Below are positions 24,197 through 30,994 of a stretch of DNA of 37,005 bases, piece by piece (the first letter of the stretch is position 1; every line of letters starts with the position of its first letter). Under the pieces are notes generated by a model, which was not told the origin of the DNA, made no database searches, and saw only the letters and a list, made by a program, of their open reading frames with translations. This stretch comes from CALBZH01 sp964538515. Its GTDB lineage: Bacteria > Desulfobacterota > Syntrophobacteria > Syntrophobacterales > Syntrophobacteraceae. The DNA is taken from positions 1 through 37,005 of the forward strand of contig CAZIEW010000060.1 in NCBI GenBank assembly GCA_964538515.1, in the 5' to 3' direction. The translations under genes and the position numbers were made by a program.

Positions 24197-25489
24197 TCAA
24201 CCTCGTCTTCCAATGAGGCTTTCTAACATGGTGGTGTCGATATCCGAGGGGCCGAGGAGAATCAGCGCCAGGTTCTTGGGATCATAAGTCTCCTTGAACC
24301 ACTTGAGAATGTCCTCTCTCTCAACCGCATTGATCTTTTCTTCGCTCTCTTCGAACGGAACGCAGCGTCCGAACAGGAACTCGTTCTTGGCCAGACGGTT
24401 CATCCGGGAATCCGTGCTTTCCGCATTGAGGTACATACTGCCTTTGAGCTGCTCTTTTGCGGCGCTCAATTCCGCTTCTGAAATGGGCTCCACGGCCAAC
24501 AGCGAGAGCTGATCGTGAATCACGCGTAGAGTCTCCTCGACGTTCTCGGAGCTGATGCCGGCGTACACGCCGAGCAATCCGGTATCTTCGTGACTGTTGG
24601 CGAAGGAGTAGACCGAGTAGGCGAGACCACGTCTTTCGCGGATCTCTTGAAACAACCGGCTGCTCATGCTGCTTCCCAGGATCGCGTTCAACAGGTAGCA
24701 CGCGTAACGGGCGTCATCCACCTGGGAGGTCCCGGGCATTCCCAGGCACAAATGGACCTGCTCGAGGTCCTTCGTGATGACCTGAACAAAATCACGCTCG
24801 GATGGGCGAGCCCGCCGCATCACTCGTGGAGAGCTCTCCAGAGCCTCCATGGCGGGGGCGAGCAAATCGACGAATTCCTGGTGCTCGAGGTTCCCGGCAG
24901 CGGCGATAACGATTCTCTCGGGGTGAAAGGTGGTCGACAGGTATTCGAGAATCCGATTCCGATCGATTCGCTCAATGGCTTCAGCGCTCCCGTAAATAGG
25001 TAGCCCCAGGGGATTGTTCTCCCAGAAGCGCTCCTGAAACAAGATATGCACGTATTCGTCGGGAGTATCTTCGATCATCCGGATCTCCTGAAGGATGACC
25101 TGTTGCTCTCGTTCAATTTCCTGAGGAGAAAACGTGGAATTGAGAAAGATATCCGTCAGGACATCCACGACGAGGTGCAGGTGCCGATCAAGCACTTTGG
25201 CGTGAAAGCAAACATTTTCCTTGGAGGTGAACGCATTGGCGAAGCCGCCGACCGCGTCGAGCTCCTTGGCGATGTCCAGCGCGGTGCGCTTCTGGGTCCC
25301 TTTGAAGAGCATATGCTCGATGAAATGAGTGATCCCGCGCTCGCTGTCGCCCTCGTCTCGGGATCCAACGCTGACCCAAATGCCCATGGAGACGGAATAA
25401 ACATACGGGATTTTTTCTGTGATGATGCGGACGCCGTTGTTGAGCACCGTTTTCTGGTACAATAGCTCCCTTTCGTTCTTGAAATTCAC
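24197..25489 (-). CDS. M16-family zinc metallopeptidase (processing-peptidase type)
   Basis: 430 aa starting at GTG 25489, the only reasonable start before the conserved region. The inverted zinc motif HFIEH (H55, E58, H59) and the downstream third ligand E135 (in LQEI) mark an active M16 peptidase of the mitochondrial-processing-peptidase/PqqL-like group. The C-terminal half carries the second M16 domain with the R/Y pair region RERRGLAYSVYS. It sits between pnp and the MBL-fold gene. This neighbourhood beside pnp is common in Desulfobacterota and Firmicutes, where dut often follows. dut is not seen here. The 187-bp gap before pnp (25490-25676) has no convincing gene. Confidence 0.92.
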   Translation of the reverse strand: MNFKNERELLYQKTVLNNGVRIITEKIPYVYSVSMGIWVSVGSRDEGDSERGITHFIEHMLFKGTQKRTALDIAKELDAVGGFANAFTSKENVCFHAKVLDRHLHLVVDVLTDIFLNSTFSPQEIEREQQVILQEIRMIEDTPDEYVHILFQERFWENNPLGLPIYGSAEAIERIDRNRILEYLSTTFHPERIVIAAAGNLEHQEFVDLLAPAMEALESSPRVMRRARPSERDFVQVITKDLEQVHLCLGMPGTSQVDDARYACYLLNAILGSSMSSRLFQEIRERRGLAYSVYSFANSHEDTGLLGVYAGISSENVEETLRVIHDQLSLLAVEPISEAELSAAKEQLKGSMYLNAESTDSRMNRLAKNEFLFGRCVPFEESEEKINAVEREDILKWFKETYDPKNLALILLGPSDIDTTMLESLIGRRG

Positions 25490-25676
25490 CAGCTGTGGTC
25501 GAAAGGCGCAGGACCTGACGGAATCATGGAATGACCAGGCCGTCTCATTCTATGCCGGCCAGGTCCATTACGATTCGATTTTCGGATGGCGCGGAGAGGT
25601 GTGCGCCCAGCGGCGCGACTCCCGACCACCTGTTTGACGAGGCTGGAGTCGAGAGCCGCTTAGCCATAGGGATGCT

Positions 25677-27770
25677 TTATTGCTCACTGGGCTTTTCCAA
25701 AGCCGCCTTGCGGCTCAAACGAATCCTGCCGTCTTTGTCGATCTCGATCACCTTGACGAGCACCTCGTCGCCTTCGTTAACCACGTCGGTCACCTTCTTC
25801 ACGCGGTGATGCTCAAGCTGGGAAATGTGGATGAGACCTTCAACATTCGGAAGGATCTCTGCAAACGCCCCGAAGTCGGTGACACGAACAATGCGCGACA
25901 TATACAGGCGGCCGACTTCCGGTTCTTCGGTCAACCGCTTGATCTTGGTGATCGCTTTGTCGCAGGCGGCCGCATCCGGACTCATCACGACCACCCGTCC
26001 ACTGTCGTCGATGTCGATCTTGGCCCCGGTTTCAGCGACGATCCCGCGAATCACCTTGCCCCCGGGACCGATGACGTCGCGGATCTTTTCCGGGTTGATC
26101 TGAATGCTGATGCAGCGTGGGGCATAGGGCGAAAGCTCGGGTCTCGGAGCGGACAGGACCTCGCGCATCTTGCCGAGAATATGGATTCGGCCAACCCGAG
26201 CTTGGGCCAATGCCCGCTCGAGGATCTCCCTGTTGATTCCAGAGATCTTGATATCCATCTGCAGGGCGGTGATGCCGTGCTCGTTTCCTGTGACTTTGAA
26301 GTCCATATCGCCGAGATGATCTTCGTCTCCGAGGATGTCCGAAAGGACGATGAATTCATCGCCTTCCTTCACCAACCCCATCGCGATTCCCGCGACGGAG
26401 TCCTTGAGAGGCACGCCCGCATCCATGAGGGCTAGGGAGGAGCCGCAGACCGTTGCCATGGAGCTCGACCCGTTCGATTCGAGGACTTCGGAAACCACCC
26501 GGATCGTGTACGGAAACGTTCCGTCGGGAGGCAGGACCGGTTTGACCGCGCGCTCAGCAAGGGCCCCATGACCGATCTCTCGCCTGCCAGGTCCTCGCAA
26601 TGGCCGTACCTCTCCCACGCTGTAGGCGGGAAAGTTGTAGTGCAGCATAAAGGATTTGAAGGTTTCTCCGGCGAGGGCTTCGATCTTTTGCTCGTCCGAT
26701 GAAGACCCGAGCGTCACGACCGCAAGAACTTGGGTTTCGCCGCGCTTGAAAAGCGCCGAGCCGTGCGTGCGGGGCAAGAGCCCTGCTTCGATGGAAATGG
26801 GACGGATTTCGTCGAACCGGCGCCCGTCGATTCGAGTGCGGCGCTCGACCATCAGCTTGCGCACCGTGGCCTTCTCGAGGTCTTCAAGACCCTCCTCGAT
26901 TTCTTTGGTGCGCTCCGGGAAGGTCTGGGAGAACTCTTCCAGCACCCGCAGCTTGAGGGCCTTCTTCCGGTCTCTGCGCTCCATCTTGTCCGGCGTGGTC
27001 ATGACGGCCGCCATTTCTTCCGCTGCTGCCCCGTTCAGGGCCTCAAGGAGCGCGGAATCCTTCTCAGGTGCCGTAATCATTTGCTTGGCGTTGCCGACCA
27101 GTCGCTGGAGCTCATCCTGAGCGTCCAGGATAGGCAGGATGGATTTGTGAGCGAAGTCAATGGCTTCAATGATATCAGCCTCACTCACGAAATTCGACCC
27201 CCCTTCAACCATGACCACCGCTTCGCGACTTCCGGCCACGACCAGGTTGAGATCGCTTTCCTGGGTCTGTTGAATGCTCGGGTTAACCAGGAGCTCGCCG
27301 TTCAGACGACCCACACGGACAGCCGCGACAGGTCCTAAGAAAGGAATCGGCGAAATATGCAGGGCCGCGGAAGCTCCCGTGAGGGCGATTACGTCGGGCT
27401 CGTGCTCGAGGTCGACGGATAGCACGGTCGCGACGACCTGCGTTTCATACGCATACCGTTTTGGAAAGAGCGGGCGAATGGGCCGGTCGATGAGCCGGGA
27501 GGTCAGGGTTTCCTTTTCACTGGGGCGGCCGATTTCACGGCGAAAGAACCCGCCTGGTATGCGACCCACCGCATAGCTCATCTCTTGATAATCGACCATG
27601 AGCGGCACAAAATCGATGCCTTCTCGGATCCTGTCTTCCTTCGTTGCGGCCACCAGAACCACCGTGTCGCCATATCGCATCATGACGGAGCCGCTGGCCT
27701 GGGTTGCAACGTGTCCACACTCCATAACGAGCGGACGTCCACCCACCTCAACTGATACTGAACATTTCAT
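25677..27770 (-). CDS. pnp: Polyribonucleotide nucleotidyltransferase (PNPase)
   Basis: Phosphorolytic 3'-5' exoribonuclease of the RNA degradosome. The ATG at 27770 gives 697 aa, the normal length, starting just before SVSVEVGGRPL. An ATG 12 bp upstream (27782) is possible. AAGGA lies 11 bp before the chosen start. Two RNase PH domains are clear (GDTVVLVAA, VDYQEMSYAVGRIPGGFFRREGRP-like stretch, then RTHGSALFKRGETQ). A KH domain (IRDVIGPGGKVIRGI) and a C-terminal S1 domain (VGRLYMSRIVRVTDFGAFAEILP) follow. It is directly downstream of rpsO, the near-universal rpsO-pnp pair, often subject to PNPase autoregulation. Confidence 0.97.
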   Translation of the reverse strand: MKCSVSVEVGGRPLVMECGHVATQASGSVMMRYGDTVVLVAATKEDRIREGIDFVPLMVDYQEMSYAVGRIPGGFFRREIGRPSEKETLTSRLIDRPIRPLFPKRYAYETQVVATVLSVDLEHEPDVIALTGASAALHISPIPFLGPVAAVRVGRLNGELLVNPSIQQTQESDLNLVVAGSREAVVMVEGGSNFVSEADIIEAIDFAHKSILPILDAQDELQRLVGNAKQMITAPEKDSALLEALNGAAAEEMAAVMTTPDKMERRDRKKALKLRVLEEFSQTFPERTKEIEEGLEDLEKATVRKLMVERRTRIDGRRFDEIRPISIEAGLLPRTHGSALFKRGETQVLAVVTLGSSSDEQKIEALAGETFKSFMLHYNFPAYSVGEVRPLRGPGRREIGHGALAERAVKPVLPPDGTFPYTIRVVSEVLESNGSSSMATVCGSSLALMDAGVPLKDSVAGIAMGLVKEGDEFIVLSDILGDEDHLGDMDFKVTGNEHGITALQMDIKISGINREILERALAQARVGRIHILGKMREVLSAPRPELSPYAPRCISIQINPEKIRDVIGPGGKVIRGIVAETGAKIDIDDSGRVVVMSPDAAACDKAITKIKRLTEEPEVGRLYMSRIVRVTDFGAFAEILPNVEGLIHISQLEHHRVKKVTDVVNEGDEVLVKVIEIDKDGRIRLSRKAALEKPSEQ

Positions 27771-27831
27771 ACTCTGATCCATCCTTGTGTACCCCGTATG
27801 CCTGTCGTGACATCCCAAGGCGTGAGGTACT

Positions 27832-28101
27832 TTAGCGGCGCAGACCCAGCCGTTCGATGACCGTGTTGTAACGATCGATGTTCTTCTTCTTCAAGTAGTT
27901 GAGGAGCTGGCGGCGCTGGCCGACCAGCTTGAGAAGCCCTCGCCTTGAATGATGGTCCTTCTTGTGGAACTTGAAATGCTCCGTGAGATACGTGATGCGC
28001 TCACTCAATAAGGCGATCTGCACTTCGGGAGAGCCCGTATCTCCTGCGTGCAGTTTGAAATCCTCGATAATTGCCTTCTTCCTGTCTGCTGTCATGACCA
28101 C
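27832..28101 (-). CDS. rpsO: 30S ribosomal protein S15
   Basis: 89 aa, the standard S15 length, with the hallmark HHSRRGLLKLVGQRRQLLNYLK and ERLGLRR ending. It binds the central 16S rRNA domain early in 30S assembly. GTG at 28101 is chosen as the start because a perfect AAGGAGG lies 7 bp upstream. The ATG at 28095 is 13 bp away. pnp follows after about 60 bp. Confidence 0.97.
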   Translation of the reverse strand: MVMTADRKKAIIEDFKLHAGDTGSPEVQIALLSERITYLTEHFKFHKKDHHSRRGLLKLVGQRRQLLNYLKKKNIDRYNTVIERLGLRR

Positions 28102-28165
28102 GGTCGATCCTCCTTCATGCTACTTTTCACACGCTGCTTGTCCATTGACTGGTTCTCTGGTTACC

Positions 28166-28181
28166 AAGCCCCGACGGGCTT
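28166..28181 (-). promoter_or_regulatory. Small hairpin in the rpsO leader
   Basis: AAGCCC and GGGCTT form a 6-bp stem with a 4-nt loop, 65 bp upstream of the rpsO start, in the 125-bp truB-rpsO gap. No T-run follows on the minus strand. S15 mRNA leaders are often folded autoregulatory sites, but this one is too small to assign. Confidence 0.25.
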
Positions 28182-28226
28182 TCCCCTTCAGGACGGTTGG
28201 GCGCTTGAGGTTGATTTCCACAGGTG

Positions 28227-29204
28227 TCAATTCCCGAACACCCTCAGCCTACGCCCTTGCTCTTCTTGCTGGTTGGGCCACCATAAAGCCCGAAGTGCTT
28301 CGCTGCCGTCAAGGATCCGGACAGGGGTCGACCCGAGGGAACAAACCTTTCGGGCTGTCTCTTCCCAGGTGGAATCAATGGACCCCACCTGGAGACGCTT
28401 GAGCAGTCCTTCGTCATCCATGACGACACGCGGGAGATGGTCTAATGCCTCCGACATGGGTACGATATGTCCTCGAATCTCTTCTGGGTTTTTCAGCTCT
28501 GACAGCGCATTGAAAGACACAGCTTGCTCGATCCGGAACGGCCCGCTCTCCAGTCTCCGGAGGCTGCTCAGGTGGGCCCCGCATCCGAGATGACGTCCGA
28601 CGTCAGCTCCGAGCTGACGGACATAAGTCCCCTTGCTGCAGGAAATGTCCAAGGTGGCGAACGGCCACTCAAACGCGGTTAATTCAAGGTTGTGAACACA
28701 AACCTCACGGACCGGCGCATCCACCTGGATACCGTTTCGGGCATACTCGTACATCCTGCGTCCGGCAACGTGAACGGCAGCGAACTGTGGGACTTGCTGC
28801 ATGAACGTTCCCCTGAACATTTCGAGAGCATTTGAAAGGACCTCCGCACGAATGGGCTCACCTCGATAGCGCCCGACCACCTCTCCAGTTCGGTCGAGCG
28901 TATCCGTCTCGATACCAAGCTCAAGGGTTGCCAGATAGCGCTTGCTCTGGAGTGACAGCAGGTCTGAGATTCGTGTTGCCTGGTTTACGCAGATCAAGAG
29001 AGCTCCCGTCGCAAAGGGGTCGAGCGTTCCGCAATGACCGGCCTTCTCCAGGCGAAGCCATTTCTGGACCTTTTTGACAACACTGAACGATGTCAGTCCT
29101 TCGGGCTTGTCCACGACCAGGATCCCGCATGGAGCTCGAACGGAGCGGCAGTCAGTCGAGCGCGTGTTCTTCATTGCGACATTATCGAGCAACACCTGTG
29201 CCAT
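28227..29204 (-). CDS. truB: tRNA pseudouridine(55) synthase TruB
   Basis: Makes pseudouridine 55 in the T-loop of tRNAs. 325 aa from the ATG at 29204 (an ATG at 29174 is an alternative; neither has a strong RBS). TruB motifs are clear: GILVVDKPEGLTSF at 27-40, the catalytic motif GHCGTLDPFATG with Asp62, then KRYLATLELGIETDT and SCSKGTYVRQLGADVG. A C-terminal region with a partial PUA-like character follows. It lies 42 bp after the nrnA-like gene and 125 bp before rpsO. Confidence 0.95.
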   Translation of the reverse strand: MAQVLLDNVAMKNTRSTDCRSVRAPCGILVVDKPEGLTSFSVVKKVQKWLRLEKAGHCGTLDPFATGALLICVNQATRISDLLSLQSKRYLATLELGIETDTLDRTGEVVGRYRGEPIRAEVLSNALEMFRGTFMQQVPQFAAVHVAGRRMYEYARNGIQVDAPVREVCVHNLELTAFEWPFATLDISCSKGTYVRQLGADVGRHLGCGAHLSSLRRLESGPFRIEQAVSFNALSELKNPEEIRGHIVPMSEALDHLPRVVMDDEGLLKRLQVGSIDSTWEETARKVCSLGSTPVRILDGSEALRALWWPNQQEEQGRRLRVFGN

Positions 29205-29246
29205 GAGCTCAGCTTTCGTAGGATCCGGGAAAAATTCACCACAGAC

Positions 29247-30245
29247 CTAAGCATTCGTGCCGTGGTTGAGGTATTCCAACGCCTTCTGTGTGTATTGCAC
29301 GCGAACATCATTCAGGTGACCGCGTACCCGAAAGGCGGCGGCATGACGATGACCGCCTCCTCCCTGTCGTTGGGCGAAAGTTGCGACGTCCACCGTTCCT
29401 TTGGAGCGCATGCTGACGTTGATCAGTCCATCCTTCTCTTCCTTGAAAAACATTGCCATTTCCACGGGCTTAACGGATCGGAGATGGTTGATGAACGTTT
29501 CGCTGTCCGCCGGGGACGTGGCGGTATCCTGGAGCATTTTCTGGCTCAGCTCGGCGGTCGCAAGGCGGTCCTTTGCCAGGAAACGGACGGAGGTCAGCAC
29601 CTGTGACAACAGCTTCAGTCGCTCGGGAGACGAAGAATCATAGACCTGCTCGGCAATGTAGGACGGCTCCGCCCCAGCCCGGACCAAGCTTCTAGCGATA
29701 TCAAGCACCCGCTCCGTGGTGTTGGAGAACCGGAAGGAGCCCGTGTCCGTCATCACACCCGTGTAAAGCAGCGTCGCCACATCGGGATCCAAGGAAAGGG
29801 GGATGCTCATGGCCAAATCGAAAAGCATTTCACAGGTGCTGCTCGCATCGGGCTTGACCCAATGCACGTTTCCATAGGGGGCGTCGTTCAAATGGTGGTC
29901 AATGTTGATCAGGAACGGCAGTTGGGCGACAGACGCCTCCAGTTCCTGACCCACACGATGCAGGTCCCCACAATCCACCAAAATGGCAGCGTCGTAAGCG
30001 GACAGGTCCGATACGGAGTGGCGAATGGTCTCGGTCCCCGGCAGAAAGGAGTACGTCGGCGAAGGTGGATCCTGGCTGTAAGGATCCGCCTTCTTTCCCA
30101 GCTTGCGGAGTAGGCCGACCATGGCGAGAAGGGAGCCAAGCGCATCTCCATCCGGACGCACGTGAGTGGCGACGAGAAAATTGTGGCGCCCCTGGAGTGC
30201 TTCCAGGATCCGGGAGACGGCGTTATTCTGTGCTATCTTGTTCAT
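29247..30245 (-). CDS. DHH-family bifunctional oligoribonuclease/PAP phosphatase NrnA-like
   Basis: 332 aa from the ATG at 30245. An ATG at 30251 is equally possible, and the frame extends further up only inside rbfA. It has DHH-family motifs: THVRPDGDALGS (H28, D32, D34), LVDCGD (D91), the DHH motif NIDHHLND (D116-H-H), and a C-terminal DHHA1 domain ending in GGGGHRHAAA. NrnA-type enzymes degrade nanoRNAs and can hydrolyse pAp. The start overlaps the end of rbfA by about 23 bp, indicating coupling. The rbfA-nrnA-truB order is common. Confidence 0.93.
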   Translation of the reverse strand: MNKIAQNNAVSRILEALQGRHNFLVATHVRPDGDALGSLLAMVGLLRKLGKKADPYSQDPPSPTYSFLPGTETIRHSVSDLSAYDAAILVDCGDLHRVGQELEASVAQLPFLINIDHHLNDAPYGNVHWVKPDASSTCEMLFDLAMSIPLSLDPDVATLLYTGVMTDTGSFRFSNTTERVLDIARSLVRAGAEPSYIAEQVYDSSSPERLKLLSQVLTSVRFLAKDRLATAELSQKMLQDTATSPADSETFINHLRSVKPVEMAMFFKEEKDGLINVSMRSKGTVDVATFAQRQGGGGHRHAAAFRVRGHLNDVRVQYTQKALEYLNHGTNA

Positions 30246-30591
30246 GATCATGCAATTCTTTGAGTATACGCTCGATCTTCTGCCCGTAGTCCAACGAAGA
30301 GTCGTAGCGGAATGCCAATTGGGGCACGTAGCGCAGTCGCAGGCGTTTGCCGAGCTCTTGCCGCATGAAGCCCTTGGCCTTGTTGAGGCCTTCCAATGCC
30401 GTTTCGAGAACGGCCGCATCGGACGTTCCCGTAAGGCAGAAAAACACCGTCGCATTCTGGAGGTCGCGAGACACCTCGATTGCGGTCACCGTCACGGAAG
30501 ACACCCGCGGATCCTTGACGCGGCGCAGCAGGATGTCAGCCACTTCTCTCTGGAGCAGATCGGCAACGCGTTCGGGTCGTTTGCTTTCCAT
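30223..30591 (-). CDS. rbfA: 30S ribosome-binding factor RbfA
   Basis: 122-aa KH-like protein that assists late 30S maturation and 16S rRNA 5' processing. The N-terminal KRPERVADLLQREVADIL, the middle DPRVSSVTVTAIEVSRDLQNATVF and the C-terminal RLRYVPQLAFRYDSS with GQKIERIL are the family blocks. Length is typical. It starts 10 bp after the ylxP stop and overlaps the following DHH gene. Confidence 0.95.
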   Translation of the reverse strand: MESKRPERVADLLQREVADILLRRVKDPRVSSVTVTAIEVSRDLQNATVFFCLTGTSDAAVLETALEGLNKAKGFMRQELGKRLRLRYVPQLAFRYDSSLDYGQKIERILKELHDHEQDSTE

Positions 30592-30601
30592 GGTCTTGCC
30601 G

Positions 30602-30895
30602 TCATTCTCCCAAAGCGATGATCTCGACTTCCCGGTCCATCATCTCGGCGAGCCCCATCGAGTCCATGAAATCGAGTATGCGGTCCAGGAGCGAGTTGAG
30701 GGTGCGGCTATCGTTGCCGATCACCGCGATGCCTATCGTTGCGCGTTGATGAACGTCCTGGTCCGCAACCTCCGCAACCGACACGCCAAAGCGGCTGCGG
30801 CTCTTTTCCACAAGGCTCTTGACCACCTTCCGCTTGTCCTTCAGCGACTGATTCCCATGAAGGCGAAAGGTGGCCTTTGCAATGCCTACCGTCAT
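30602..30895 (-). CDS. ylxP: DUF503/YlxP-like protein
   Basis: 97-aa protein of the DUF503 family, recognised from FRLHGNQSLKDKRKVVKSLVEKSRSRFGVSVAEV and the following antiparallel-sheet residues. It is a conserved small protein between infB and rbfA in many bacteria and probably connected with ribosome function, although its role is not established. The Shine-Dalgarno is weak. Confidence 0.9.
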   Translation of the reverse strand: MTVGIAKATFRLHGNQSLKDKRKVVKSLVEKSRSRFGVSVAEVADQDVHQRATIGIAVIGNDSRTLNSLLDRILDFMDSMGLAEMMDREVEIIALGE

Positions 30896-30935
30896 GTGCC
30901 GTTTCCATCCTAGTACTGCGCGGCGAAAGTCCTAA

Positions 30936-30973
30936 ACTGGTTGACCAGTCAATTCCCCCCTGATGGAGGGAAT
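30936..30973 (-). repeat. Two adjacent hairpins in the infB-ylxP gap
   Basis: ATTCCC-C-CC (30952-30960), loop TGAT, and GG-A-GGGAAT (30965-30973) pair with one mismatch. Next to it, ACTGGT-TG-ACCAGT (30936-30949) is a perfect 6-2-6 dyad. Both lie 22-59 bp after the infB stop. Without a T-run they are more likely mRNA processing or stability elements than a terminator. Confidence 0.4.
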
Positions 30974-30994
30974 GAAAACATTCGCTACGCTGCA

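Noticed and set aside
25531..25809. Plus-strand 92-codon frame with a faint TGS-like start (SITIRFSDGAERCAPSGATP)
   Set aside because: It overlaps the 3' end of pnp, has no good start signal, and the resemblance to a threonyl-tRNA synthetase TGS domain is too weak to support.
28225..28230. Perfect TTGACA on the minus strand at the end of truB
   Set aside because: No acceptable -10 hexamer at 15-19 bp spacing, so not called as an rpsO promoter.
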